A stretch of DNA of 64,000 nt, taken from Clostridium paridis (GTDB taxonomy: Bacteria; Bacillota; Clostridia; Clostridiales; Clostridiaceae). How positions within the stretch are numbered: position 1 is the first letter of the stretch; each line of letters begins with the position of its first letter. The notes under the pieces were generated by a model. That model was not told the origin of the DNA, ran no database searches, and saw only the letters and a list, made by a program, of their open reading frames with translations. The position numbers and the translations under genes are program-made. Shown one piece after another: positions 26,714-35,105 of this stretch. The DNA lies in assembly GCF_016765615.1 (NCBI RefSeq), contig NZ_JAESWA010000023.1, positions 268,093 to 332,092 of the forward strand. The letters run 5' to 3'.

Positions 26714-27049
26714 ATGGGAAAAAAGAAAGATAGTAGGTATAAGCCTGGTATTGGCTATATGAGAGGAACAATAGATGACTTAACTGAAGAGTCAAAGAAG
26801 TTTTTTCATGATGTTAAAGATAATTATAACCCGTCTAAAGTTAAAAAAAGCTTTAGTGGATTTTCTAATTCGTTTTTAAGAGGGTTTGGGCTCGGCGGCA
26901 TTAGAGGTTGTGGATGTGGAAGAAGGCGCTTTGGATCAATAAAGTTAGGGATATATATAGGTTTATTTTTGTTTCTAGTTTTTTGTGGACTTAGGCTTTC
27001 AGCTATAATATTAGTAATGTTATTAATTATAGCTTTAGAATTTTGCTGA
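26714..27049 (+). CDS. Small membrane protein with Gly/Arg/Cys patch
   Basis: I do not recognise the family. The 111-residue protein begins MGKKKDSRYKPG, has a charged N-terminal half, then a glycine-rich patch GIRGCGCGRRRFG at about 70-82 and two closely spaced C-terminal membrane stretches (IGLFLFLVFCGL and AIILVMLLIIAL). ATG 26714 has GAGGGA upstream. The frame extends back to 26606 only through the nif3 terminator. It lies between nif3 and rnpB. Confidence 0.6.
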   Translation: MGKKKDSRYKPGIGYMRGTIDDLTEESKKFFHDVKDNYNPSKVKKSFSGFSNSFLRGFGLGGIRGCGCGRRRFGSIKLGIYIGLFLFLVFCGLRLSAIILVMLLIIALEFC

Positions 27050-27116
27050 TTATTCCAAAAATTTTTCCAAATAAAATAATTTGCAAAAGGAAAATATATA
27101 TGTTAAGATAATTCTT

Positions 27117-27459
27117 GCGAGTAAGCCAGACAATCGCTGCTAGTTTTAACTAGGAGAGGAAAGTCCGAGCTCCGTAGGGCAGGGTGCTGGTTAATTGCCA
27201 GTGGAGGTGACTCTAAGGAAAGTGCAACAGAGATATACCGCCTAGTTTTTTGCTAGGTAAGGATGGAAAGGTGAGGTAAGAGCTCACCAGCATATAGGTG
27301 ACTATATGGCTATGTAAACCCCACCTGGAGCAAGACCGAATAGAGAGGCATATGGGATTGCCCGTCCCGCCTCTGGGTGTGTCGCTTGAGCTTATTGGTA
27401 ACAATAGGCCTAGATAGATGATTGTCAAATACAGAACTCGGCTTATAGACTTATCTCGC
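27117..27459 (+). ncRNA. rnpB: RNase P RNA
   Basis: The conserved blocks GAGGAAAGTCCGAGCTCC and AGGGCAGGGTGCTGG near the 5' side and ACAGAACTCGGCTTATAG at the 3' end identify the catalytic RNA of RNase P, which removes tRNA 5' leaders. P1 is formed by GCGAG-TAAG at the 5' end and CTTA-t-CTCGC at the 3' end, which sets the boundaries. Its last 32 nt are the integration site of the adjacent element, and the gene stays complete. Confidence 0.95.
27428..27459 (+). other. attL core
   Basis: The 32-bp sequence beginning AATACAGAACTCGG and ending CTTATCTCGC is identical to 59579-59610. It coincides with the 3' end of rnpB including the P1 strand, so recombination regenerates a complete RNA gene. 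Confidence 0.9.
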
Positions 27460-27494
27460 CTTGTTAAATCAAGTGCTCAGGAAGAAGAGAAGCG

Positions 27495-27517
27495 AAAACT
27501 TCCGACATTCTTCCTAC
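27495..27517 (+). repeat. Left copy of a 23-bp direct repeat (possible integrase arm site)
   Basis: AAAACTTCCGACATTCTTC followed by CTAC recurs exactly at 59428-59450, inside both ends of the element. It lies between the core repeat and the integrase gene. Here it is also part of an inverted repeat (GGAAGAA ... TTCTTCC) that could act as a terminator. Confidence 0.55.
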
Positions 27518-27530
27518 ATTGATTTATTTA

Positions 27531-28700
27531 TTAATAATAAGTAATTAAACTTGATAATTTTTCAGTTGCAGACTTTTGCATGTCTGTAGAAACATGAGAA
27601 TATATATTTAGGGTTGTGCTGATATCTGAGTGACCAAGTCGCGATTGGATAACTTTGAAATCAATACCCTGTTGAAGAAGTAAGGTTGCATTGGTATGGC
27701 GAATATCATGAAATCTTACTTTTTTATTTATATTTAAATCTTTAATTAATCTACTAAACTTTAAAGTAAAGTAATTAGGATGAACATATTTTCCACTTTC
27801 CCAAGTAAATATAAAATTCTTCTTTTCATCATTAAACATATTTTCTTCGTACAAATTACCATATTTCAGCTTATTAGTAGATTGAACTATTTTATGTTTT
27901 TTTAATCTTTCTAATAAATCATTGGATATATATATACTCCTTTTACTTTCTTCAGTCTTAGGAGTCCCCAAAAGAACATTATTGTTTGTATAGATAAGAT
28001 TATTTTTTATTTTTATAACATTGTTCTCAAAATCAATATCATCCCATTCTAATCCTGCTAATTCACCACGTCTTAACCCAAGTTCTAAGACTGTAAGTAA
28101 AGCTAAGTGAAACATATAATCTCCATAGCTGTCTTTATCAAGTTTATTAAGTAGTAAGTTGAATTCTTCAATAGTTAATGTATTTGCAGTAAATTTATCT
28201 CTTTTAGGCCTTTCAACGAACTTACACATATTATCATTAATAACTTGTAGCCTTACAGCTCTATTAAGAGAAGAATTAATTACTCCATATATTGCTTGTA
28301 GGGTAGAGTTACTTAAATTTTTATCATTTTTTAATTTCTTCTTTTTTTCAGATTGAAGAGCATTTTCTATGTGGATGGCTTTTAAATCCTTTAATAATAT
28401 ATTGCCCAAATGTGGCTTTATATTATTTTTATATAATTCTTTATATCTTTCATAAGTATTTATTTTTCTATTCTCTTTAATGAAGTTTTCTAACCAATCA
28501 GTTATATATTCATCAAATGTTAGTTTCTTAGGTTCTACATAACCGTTATTATATTTATACATAGCATCATTTAGAGCCTCTAGTGCTTCTTTTTTAGTAT
28601 TTCCACCACTTCGTTCTATGCGCTTCCTCTTTCCATCTACTTCTGAAACTTCAAAGGAATAATACCATTTTGATCCCTTTTTCCTCACACTTCCTTGCAT
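27531..28700 (-). CDS. int: Tyrosine recombinase (phage-type integrase)
   Basis: The 389-residue integrase has an N-terminal arm-binding domain (about 1-55, GSKWYYSFEVSEVDGKRKR), a SAM-like core-binding domain (about 60-165) and a catalytic domain. Catalytic residues are visible: Arg at about 211 in LGLRRGELAG, HDIRH at about 332-336, LGHSDISTT and the nucleophilic Tyr at about 366 in LNIYSHV. It lies 70 bp inside attL, reading towards rnpB, as usual for elements that integrate at RNA genes. AGGTGTTAAT precedes the ATG. Confidence 0.95.
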   Translation of the reverse strand: MQGSVRKKGSKWYYSFEVSEVDGKRKRIERSGGNTKKEALEALNDAMYKYNNGYVEPKKLTFDEYITDWLENFIKENRKINTYERYKELYKNNIKPHLGNILLKDLKAIHIENALQSEKKKKLKNDKNLSNSTLQAIYGVINSSLNRAVRLQVINDNMCKFVERPKRDKFTANTLTIEEFNLLLNKLDKDSYGDYMFHLALLTVLELGLRRGELAGLEWDDIDFENNVIKIKNNLIYTNNNVLLGTPKTEESKRSIYISNDLLERLKKHKIVQSTNKLKYGNLYEENMFNDEKKNFIFTWESGKYVHPNYFTLKFSRLIKDLNINKKVRFHDIRHTNATLLLQQGIDFKVIQSRLGHSDISTTLNIYSHVSTDMQKSATEKLSSLITYY

Positions 28701-28849
28701 ATTAACACCTCCGTATCCAATTCTAAAGAATTAGCCGAGTTTTTCCCACTGGTAATATTATCCCCTTTCGGTATACAGTCAACTTCTTTATTTTTAATAT
28801 ATACAACGTTTCCATTTACTTTAATACATAAGATATTCGCCTCCAGCAC
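28685..28849 (-). CDS. Small phage-type protein overlapping the integrase start
   Basis: A 54-residue frame starts at GTG 28849, six bases after GGGGGG, and overlaps the integrase start by 16 bp. Its sequence (ILCIKVNGNVVYIKNKEVDC) reads like a genuine small beta-rich protein. I do not recognise a family. The overlap suggests coupling to int. Confidence 0.5.
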   Translation of the reverse strand: MLEANILCIKVNGNVVYIKNKEVDCIPKGDNITSGKNSANSLELDTEVLICKEV

Positions 28850-29036
28850 AATAATCCCCCCAGTATAACCAAATACAATTGAATGCTCTGATTTTTAAAA
28901 TTTTAGCACAATAAAAAGTTATTAAAGAATCGTTAACAAATATTATACTATTATACATAATATAACGAAAACAATTAACATGTGCAAACATAATTGGAAA
29001 TATTTAATAAATTTGTCATAAAACAGAGAAAGAAAA

Positions 29037-29077
29037 AATATGTAGTATTGTATATATCAATACTACATATTTTTTTC
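29037..29077. terminator. Terminator after the repressor gene
   Basis: ATATGTAGTATTG and CAATACTACATAT form a 13-bp stem flanked by A and T tracts, so it can work in both directions. It overlaps the last codons of the repressor gene. Confidence 0.75.
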
Positions 29078-29446
29078 TTTTTTAGCCTTTTCAATTAACT
29101 TATCTACATCAAAACCAACGTTTCTTAACTGATTGATTAATAGTTCTACTTCTTCAGGTGACAAATCATGAGGATAGTTTTTATGTATTTCAACCTCTAT
29201 CTCATCACCATTTACATTAGCTTTATAGGTTTTTGCTTCAGGGTTATCAGTTCTGCATAAGAGGTAATCTATGGATACGTCAAAATAATCTGCTAATTTA
29301 ATTAACATACCTTTATCAGGAAACCTATCATCGCTTTCCCATTTAGCAACACCAACATTTGTTACATTGAATATCTTTCCTAATTGTGCTTGAGTTAATT
29401 CTTTATTTAATCTTAATTGTTTTAATCTTTTACCAAAACTATCCAT
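29063..29446 (-). CDS. XRE-family repressor (CI-like)
   Basis: This 127-residue protein has an N-terminal HTH (about 5-60, LTQAQLGKIFNVTNVGVAKW) and a helical C-terminal part of about 60 residues. It diverges from a Cro-like gene across a 180-bp region with palindromic operators, which marks it as the maintenance repressor of the element. There is no peptidase domain, so it is not a LexA-type self-cleaving repressor. Confidence 0.85.
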   Translation of the reverse strand: MDSFGKRLKQLRLNKELTQAQLGKIFNVTNVGVAKWESDDRFPDKGMLIKLADYFDVSIDYLLCRTDNPEAKTYKANVNGDEIEVEIHKNYPHDLSPEEVELLINQLRNVGFDVDKLIEKAKKEKNM

Positions 29447-29542
29447 AAAATCTCCTCCTTTCTCAATTATAACAATATGCTAATAAATTAAAATATAATT
29501 TAGCAAAGTGTATATTATTTTGCGAAAATTATAAAACTTTTA

Positions 29543-29599
29543 TTGACATTAGCAAATTGCTAAGTTAGTATAAAAATATAAATATTAGCAAATTGCTAA
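29543..29599 (+). promoter_or_regulatory. Rightward early promoter with two palindromic operators
   Basis: Two perfect copies of TTAGCAAATTGCTAA lie at 29549-29563 and 29585-29599. The first lies between TTGACA (29543-29548) and a weak -10 at about 29566-29571. Related half sites occur at 29473-29483 and 29510-29517 towards the repressor gene. These are the likely sites of the divergent XRE proteins. Confidence 0.75.
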
Positions 29600-29627
29600 G
29601 GTTAAAATTTAATATGGAGGTGGATAG

Positions 29628-29864
29628 ATGAATAAAAAATTAGTAGCTTATAGAAAAATGCTTGATATTACTCAACTTCAAATGGCACAAGAAATAGGAG
29701 TAAGCCTTACAACTTATAATCATAAGGAAACAGGTAAAAAAGAGTTTAATCAAAGTGAAATGGTTTCTATAACAGATATAATAAAGGCAAAAGTACCAAA
29801 CGTAACTATGGATGAAATTTTTTTTAACAATAGAATTGGCAATTTGCTAAATAAAGTTTTATAG
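29628..29864 (+). CDS. XRE-family HTH protein (Cro-like)
   Basis: The 78-residue protein is mostly a single HTH (MLDITQLQMAQEIGVSLTTY). It starts after AATATGGAGGTGG and lies just downstream of the operators, divergent from the repressor. By position it is the counter-repressor that favours expression of the early genes. Confidence 0.8.
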   Translation: MNKKLVAYRKMLDITQLQMAQEIGVSLTTYNHKETGKKEFNQSEMVSITDIIKAKVPNVTMDEIFFNNRIGNLLNKVL

Positions 29865-29941
29865 ATAGTTTATACAATTTGCAAACTAAAAAACTAGGGA
29901 AAAGATGGGTGCTAGGAATTTGTTCTTTGGAGGAATTTCTG

Positions 29942-30154
29942 ATGATTTTAAAAACAAAAGAATATAGAAAAATAAACAAGTTATCAATAAGTCAATTAAG
30001 TTATAAAAGCAAAGTTGCAAGAAGTTATATTTCTGAACTAGAGGAAGGGAAATATGATAATCCAGGAATTCAAGTAGTATGTAAACTATGTAAGGCTCTA
30101 AAAATTACGCCTAATGATTTAATTAATGAAGAATTATGGAAGTGGGGAGATTAA
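29942..30154 (+). CDS. Small XRE-family HTH protein
   Basis: This 70-residue HTH protein (LSISQLSYKSKVARSYISEL) starts at ATG 29942 after GGAGGAATTTCTG. The longer in-frame start at 29879 has no ribosome site. It ends 1 bp before the excisionase-like gene and belongs to the early operon. Confidence 0.75.
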   Translation: MILKTKEYRKINKLSISQLSYKSKVARSYISELEEGKYDNPGIQVVCKLCKALKITPNDLINEELWKWGD

Positions 30155-30155
30155 G

Positions 30156-30365
30156 ATGGAACAAATACTTTATACAGTTTCAGAAGTATCTGAACTATTG
30201 AAAATAAATAAAAATGCAGTTTATGAATTGCTTAAGAAGAGAAGGCTTCAAGGATTAAAACTTGGAAGTATGAAAGTCACTAGGAGTGAGTTATTAAGAT
30301 TTCTAGAAGAGAACACAGGAAATGATTTATCAAATTTAGATGATGTTAAAGAACTAACTTTTTAA
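30156..30365 (+). CDS. Excisionase-type DNA-binding protein
   Basis: The 69-residue protein is a MerR/HTH_17-type domain (LYTVSEVSELLKINKNAVYE ... LKLGSMKVTRSELLRFLEE). Such proteins bend att DNA as Xis or act as small regulators. The ATG at 30156 follows GTGGGGAG. By position it may direct excision with the integrase, but this is inferred. Confidence 0.75.
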   Translation: MEQILYTVSEVSELLKINKNAVYELLKKRRLQGLKLGSMKVTRSELLRFLEENTGNDLSNLDDVKELTF

Positions 30366-30423
30366 TAAAAAAGAGACTTTTTAGAAAAATCATATTGTAT
30401 CTACAGCTAAAGTTAAGGAGAGA

Positions 30424-30531
30424 ATGATTTTGAATATTAAGATCTTACAAGCGTACATTCGAAGATGTGAAAATATGAAAATAGAACCAACTTGGAATGG
30501 CTTAAAAAACTTCAAGTGGTTTTATTTTTAA
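30424..30531 (+). CDS. Very small early protein
   Basis: A 35-residue frame begins MILNIKILQAYIRRCENMK and follows AAGGAGAGA. It lies between the excisionase-like and replication genes, where phages often carry tiny genes. The family is not recognised. Confidence 0.4.
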   Translation: MILNIKILQAYIRRCENMKIEPTWNGLKNFKWFYF

Positions 30532-30547
30532 TGGGGGGGAAGAGGAG

Positions 30548-31480
30548 ATGGCAGATAATAAGCGCTATTACTATTTAAAATTAAAGGATAACTTTTTTGA
30601 TACTGAAGAAATAAGGATATTAGAAAGTTTACCTAATGGAATATTCTACTCGAATTTGTTAATTAAGTTATATTTAAAATCTTTAAAGTTTGATGGAGCA
30701 CTTAAATTCAATGATTTTATACCATACGATGAACAGATGATCTCAACAATAACAAATTTAAATATCGATATTGTTAAAAGTGGTCTTAATATATTAAATT
30801 CTATGAAGCTTATAGAACGTTTAGATGATGGAACAATATATTTGATGAACATACAGAGCTTTATAGGAAAATCAAGCAGTGAAGCAGATAGAAAGAGACT
30901 ATATAGAGAAAAAATAGAAGAAGAAAAACTATTAATAGTTCAAGGGAAAAGTTCTACTGATGGACAAATGTCACAAGCGTGTCCTGATGATGTACCTAAA
31001 ACTAATGGGACAATTTTTGGCAAACATCCTCCAGAGAAAGAGAGAGAGGATAAAGTTAAAGAGTTAGAATTAGAGTATAAAGATAAAGAGAAAGAAAAGG
31101 AAAAGAAGGTTAATAGTAAAAGCATGAATTTAGATGAACTCTCTCTAAATCTTCTCTCTTATTTTCAAAACATAGCAGGGAATATAGGAGAAGTATCATT
31201 ATCAGCACTAAAGGTGGCTATAGCAAATCACGGATTTGATTATGTAAAGATGGCAATAGATACTGCTTTAGAAAAAAATAAACTCACCATTACTTATATT
31301 AATGGCATTTTAAGAAATTGGCTTAAAGAAGGATATCCAATGAAAGGAGATACTACTTTTAATGGAGGCACTAGAGAGGATATTGAAACAGATCAAGGAG
31401 AGAAATATCAATACAAACAACATGAAGGAAGAAGGCTTTCAGAAGAGGAGCGAAGAGAAATTAGTCAAGAAATCTTATAA
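30548..31480 (+). CDS. Phage-type replisome organizer (DnaD-like)
   Basis: The 310-residue protein begins MADNKRYYYLKLKDNFFDTE, the N-terminal winged-helix domain of phage replisome organizers. A charged linker (about 140-200) follows, then a DnaD/DnaB-like C-terminal segment (ALKVAIANHGFDYVKMAIDT). It would open the element's origin and recruit the loader encoded next. A likely origin would be within or near this gene, but I did not find clear iterons. Confidence 0.85.
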   Translation: MADNKRYYYLKLKDNFFDTEEIRILESLPNGIFYSNLLIKLYLKSLKFDGALKFNDFIPYDEQMISTITNLNIDIVKSGLNILNSMKLIERLDDGTIYLMNIQSFIGKSSSEADRKRLYREKIEEEKLLIVQGKSSTDGQMSQACPDDVPKTNGTIFGKHPPEKEREDKVKELELEYKDKEKEKEKKVNSKSMNLDELSLNLLSYFQNIAGNIGEVSLSALKVAIANHGFDYVKMAIDTALEKNKLTITYINGILRNWLKEGYPMKGDTTFNGGTREDIETDQGEKYQYKQHEGRRLSEEERREISQEIL

Positions 31481-32156
31481 TTGTGGAAAGTGTAATGATA
31501 CTGGGTGGATATTAGCACCTCAAGAACATAGCGCTCCAATAGCTATTAGTTGTAGCTGCAGAGAATTAGATAGAATAAAAACTGATTGGGAAAGATCAGG
31601 AATAAAAACAGAACAAAGTAATCTTACATTTTCAAATTTTTGCATATGGAATGAAAGTTCAGGAAGAGCTAAAGATATAGCTTTAGCATATTATAAGGAT
31701 TTTAACTCAATAAGAAGAACAAGAAAAAACAGCATCCTCTTCTGTGGACAAGTTGGAAGCGGAAAGTCTCACTTGTCCATTGCTTTAGCTTTGAACTTTT
31801 TGAGGAAGAATGTCAAGGTTGTGTACATGCCGTATAGAGATGCCATTATGAAGATTAAGCAAAATATAATGGATGATGAATACTATCAGAAAATTATTTC
31901 AAAATATCAGCTGGCAGAAGTGCTTCTAATTGATGATTTGTTTAAGGGAAAGATCAGTGAATCAGATATAAGTATAATTTTTGAAATTTTGAATTACAGA
32001 TACTTAAATAATCTTCCAATCATCGTAAGTACTGAATGTGTTGTAGATAAGCTTCTTTATATTGATGAGGCAATTGGTTCAAGGATATATGAAATGAGTA
32101 AGGATTATATAATGGAGATTGGAAAAGGTAAGGAAAATAATTATAGACTTAGGTAG
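31362..32156 (+). CDS. DnaC/DnaI-like helicase loader
   Basis: This 264-residue AAA+ protein has a zinc-finger-like CGKCNDTGW ... SCSC near residues 40-70, Walker A GQVGSGKSHLS, Walker B VLLIDDLFKG and the sensor IIVSTEC. It loads the replicative helicase with the preceding organizer. The start at 31362 overlaps the upstream gene by 119 bp and has AAAGGAGAT 11 nt before it. ATG 31422 is an alternative with a poorer site. Confidence 0.85.
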   Translation: MEALERILKQIKERNINTNNMKEEGFQKRSEEKLVKKSYNCGKCNDTGWILAPQEHSAPIAISCSCRELDRIKTDWERSGIKTEQSNLTFSNFCIWNESSGRAKDIALAYYKDFNSIRRTRKNSILFCGQVGSGKSHLSIALALNFLRKNVKVVYMPYRDAIMKIKQNIMDDEYYQKIISKYQLAEVLLIDDLFKGKISESDISIIFEILNYRYLNNLPIIVSTECVVDKLLYIDEAIGSRIYEMSKDYIMEIGKGKENNYRLR

Positions 32157-32199
32157 AAGAGGGAAGATCTTAAATGAAACTAGAGATTCAGTATGATTA

Positions 32200-32224
32200 A
32201 AGCAGGAGAAATCCTGCTTTTTTA
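32200..32224 (+). terminator. Early operon terminator
   Basis: AGCAGGA and TCCTGCT pair over GAAA and are followed by TTTTTT, 45 bp after the DnaC-like gene. Confidence 0.85.
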
Positions 32225-32409
32225 TAAGGTGATTAGGTTTAACACTGAAAATATTGTGAATCAAATATGTTCTTGAAAATTTAATAATGTGATATTGAAA
32301 TATGTTATAATTTACTAATAGGTAAATATTAATTTATCGCGATGTTTATTAAATTATGATGAAAACTTATAAACACTTATTGTACAAATCAGAATTTGGA
32401 GGACTAATT

Positions 32410-32625
32410 ATGACGAAGAGAACTATTGCAACAAACCGGGAAGTAATTATTAAAGATGAAACAGGAGCTATGGTTAATATCGATTATACTTGTCCATACT
32501 GTCATTATAACACTGGTGAACTAATAACCATCGGAGCTGGTGACGTTGACAAAATTGATAGCGGTTTCGAAACGGATCAAGTTTGTGGTGTCTGCGGAAA
32601 AGATTTAATAATTGAGTGTCGATAA
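32410..32625 (+). CDS. Small zinc-ribbon protein
   Basis: The 71-residue protein has two cysteine pairs, CPYC and CGVCGKD, separated by about 35 residues, which suggests a zinc ribbon. TTGGAGGACT precedes the ATG. It begins a run of small cysteine-rich genes (to 33707). I cannot assign a function. Confidence 0.6.
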   Translation: MTKRTIATNREVIIKDETGAMVNIDYTCPYCHYNTGELITIGAGDVDKIDSGFETDQVCGVCGKDLIIECR

Positions 32626-32629
32626 TTAA

Positions 32630-32853
32630 GCTTGGGATTTTCCTCAAGTGCTTTGCGACATACTTGATGATGATAATTCCCCAAAGGTTCAGGATGTTAC
32701 AAATACTGTTTCCGGATTATCTGTTGGTGGCAAACCGACTGAAAAACATGATGATGTTTTGTGCTACTTACAGCTTCGCTTCCGCTTATTGCACTTATTG
32801 TGGGAGCGATATTAGGAGATACATCTAATTGGTCGAAGAAACTATTAAAATGA
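32630..32853 (+). pseudogene. Frameshifted small membrane-protein gene
   Basis: One frame reads AWDFPQVLCDILDDDNSPKV and continues through GGKPTEKHDDVL. A second frame then takes over at about 32755-32761 and reads LLTASLPLIALIVGAILGD, a plausible membrane helix, to a stop at 32853. The two halves make sense only if joined by a frameshift, and no start with a ribosome site is present. It is probably a broken relative of the flanking small genes. Confidence 0.45.
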
Positions 32854-32874
32854 AATTTATTGAGGTGAGTTTAT

Positions 32875-33396
32875 ATGGGAATTCCTGTTGGGCATCCTTT
32901 TTTCGGTAATCAATATACTGATGGTGGTTACAAACCCGGCACATTTAAGTATGTTCCTGAAATAGCTGAGAACGTTGTTGATTATTCTTCAGCACTGGTT
33001 TCTGAGAACACTGATAAAGCTACTACTAAAATAGTAACAAGACAGAATCCAAAGAATCTAATTCCGAAAAAGCTCAATACCAAGGGTATTAGTAAAAATG
33101 CGTTAATCGCTTTGGGTATTGGATTAGTTGCTACTGTAGGTGGGTACTTTGCTTATAAACACATAAGTAAAAAAAATAAAGTTAAAAAAAACGCTCTGCA
33201 ATCCGTCGAATTGAGTCATGTAGGTACTTGCATATATTGTGGTCAACCTCTAAATGGATCAACATACGTTCCGGAAAGTGAAGACAATAGTCAAAAGGCA
33301 TACATTATTTGCAAAAATTGTGGAGAGCAAAACTTTGCATGGTATCCCGACGAAAACGACTCGTCTAGCAAAGATTTTGAAAACCAAAATGAATAA
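32875..33396 (+). CDS. Membrane protein with C-terminal zinc ribbon
   Basis: The 173-residue protein starts MGIPVGHPFFGNQYTDGG, has one membrane segment at about 82-96 (ALIALGIGLVATVGGYF), then a basic stretch and a C-terminal zinc ribbon (CIYCGQPL ... CKNCGEQNF). The family is not recognised. GAGGTGA precedes the ATG. The HPFFGNQYT start is shared by assorted phage-borne small proteins as far as I recall, without known function. Confidence 0.6.
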   Translation: MGIPVGHPFFGNQYTDGGYKPGTFKYVPEIAENVVDYSSALVSENTDKATTKIVTRQNPKNLIPKKLNTKGISKNALIALGIGLVATVGGYFAYKHISKKNKVKKNALQSVELSHVGTCIYCGQPLNGSTYVPESEDNSQKAYIICKNCGEQNFAWYPDENDSSSKDFENQNE

Positions 33397-33461
33397 GAGT
33401 GTGTAAAAAATATGCAAAGCTGTAATTTGAAACTCGCAAATAATTAAAAGGAGGATATAAT

Positions 33462-33707
33462 ATGGTATCTTATGGATGTGGTAAAGGTTGTGGGGTTGAC
33501 ATGGAATATATAGGTAACGGAGATTGGAAATGTCCTACCTGTGGTCGTGTTATTGCTTTTGGAGAACCTGATGAAGAAGATGATGATAACGGAGAAACGC
33601 TTAGCTTATGGGATGCAGCAGATATCTATTTATCACGAGGTTTTGATGAGGACTATCGATTTGGCTACACACATGAGGAGCTAATGAAAGCACTTGGTAA
33701 ATGGTAG
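33462..33707 (+). CDS. Small zinc-ribbon protein with acidic linker
   Basis: The 81-residue protein has CGKGCG and CPTCGRV near the N-terminus, a run of acidic residues (DEEDDD) and a helical C-terminus WDAADIYLSRGFDEDYRFGY. AGGAGG precedes the ATG. It looks like a DNA- or protein-binding zinc ribbon. Function unknown. Confidence 0.6.
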   Translation: MVSYGCGKGCGVDMEYIGNGDWKCPTCGRVIAFGEPDEEDDDNGETLSLWDAADIYLSRGFDEDYRFGYTHEELMKALGKW

Positions 33708-34082
33708 TTTGTAAATTGTGTAATGTGACTTTAGGTTCAATTTGAAAAATACAAAGCAAGGTAAATTCAAATTTATAACTTAATATAAACTCCTAAAAAG
33801 AAAATAAAAATTCCAAAATCATATTATTCAAAATCATATATGAATAATATGATTTTTTACTACTTATTACAAAAATGATGTGCTTATTTATTATTTAATG
33901 TTGTTGTCCAGCCAAAGTATAATGAAGTAATTCAAAGGAGGTTTTAAAAATATTTCACTTTAGTCTAAAGGCATAGACTATAACATAGTTCAAAAAGTTC
34001 TTTGTTTCTAATCCTCTTATTTAATTTATTTATGATTATATAGTTTTCAGCAGAACTATTTGAACTATACCCATAAGGAAAC

Positions 34083-34866
34083 TTTGGACAACCTTATCAG
34101 CTACTGCTCCGGAGCAGCTTTATTTGGAGTAGCAGATAATCTAGTCCAAAGCAGATAATCCGCTTAGGCGTAATTCGGTAAAAGGTTCTTGTTGGCTACA
34201 ACATATATATTTGTATTTTATTATCTTTGTCATATGGACCAACTTATACAAGTGAACCATTTGACCTTGGTACCATAAAGGAATCTTTGGACAAGCGTAT
34301 ATTTGTTTTATGGGGTATTCCTTTGGGGGACAAAAATAAGCTTGTCCAAAGTAAAAAAAGAAAAAAGAAAGCTTGTACCATTGAAGTTCATTTAGTTGTT
34401 ATAGTGCTATTAATTTATAACAGGAATAAGTATAGTATGATATTAGTATATACACTATTGATACATTACCAATATATTTAGATTTTGGCACTTTAACTGC
34501 CACCCCAAAAAGTACAAGCTCCTGTCTAGTATTTCTAAGCTTGCATAAGTCTCTCCTTTAAATCCGAGCCTTCTACAAACTAAGAACTATACGACTTTAG
34601 CTGGTCCTTTATTTGGGTCCCCGGCAGAGTGCGTGAGGGTAGACATGCTCCCTGCAGAAATCTTTCATGGACATGCATTAAAAAGACATGTCCATATAAG
34701 ATTTCACAGCAAGACAAGTCCACCCTTTCTTTGTATTTCACTGGGGTCTTTTTTAGGTATTCCTTATGGGTCCTTTTGGCTGAATTAAACTAATGATGAG
34801 AATGAATTAGAGTTTTCGAGCTATTTTGTACCTCCCACCCACCCCCTACAAAATAACACGAAAATA
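34083..34866 (+). repeat. Non-coding hairpin-rich repeat, copy A
   Basis: Three blocks (34083-34172, 34252-34350, 34488-34866) match copy B at 51786-52586 in the same order but opposite orientation. Internal hairpins include TTTGGACAAGC ... GCTTGTCCAAA, GGACATGC ... ACATGTCC and TTATCAGCTACT ... AGTAGCAGATAA. The only frame across it (34227-34481) is not conserved in copy B and is not called as a gene. The whole gap 33708-35105 holds no supported gene. Confidence 0.8.
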
Positions 34867-35105
34867 GAAAAAATAACTTTTATTTCAATAAAACAATATT
34901 GAAAACTGTAGTTATTTATATACTATGTCATCTGTCTTTTATATAATGTAATTAATAGATGAATCGAATATGTCATGAAGTAAAAGTTATTTGTACAATA
35001 TAAAAATAATGGTAACCTGTAGAGACTTATGATGAGGAGATTAATATCTTATTAGACACATAGATGCGATGATATTATATATCTGGAAGGATTGGAGAGT
35101 TTATT

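Noticed and set aside
32616..32828. 70-codon open frame in the zinc-ribbon cluster
   Set aside because: It has no ribosome site and an unlikely Met/Phe/Cys-rich sequence. The two other frames together give more protein-like segments and a frameshift explains them better.
34227..34481. 84-codon open frame in the 34-kb gap
   Set aside because: It lies inside repeat copy A, is not kept open in copy B, has no ribosome site and has odd composition at its C-terminus.
34083..34866. Retron non-coding RNA
   Set aside because: The hairpin-rich repeat recalled a retron msr-msd, but no reverse transcriptase gene exists anywhere in the window.
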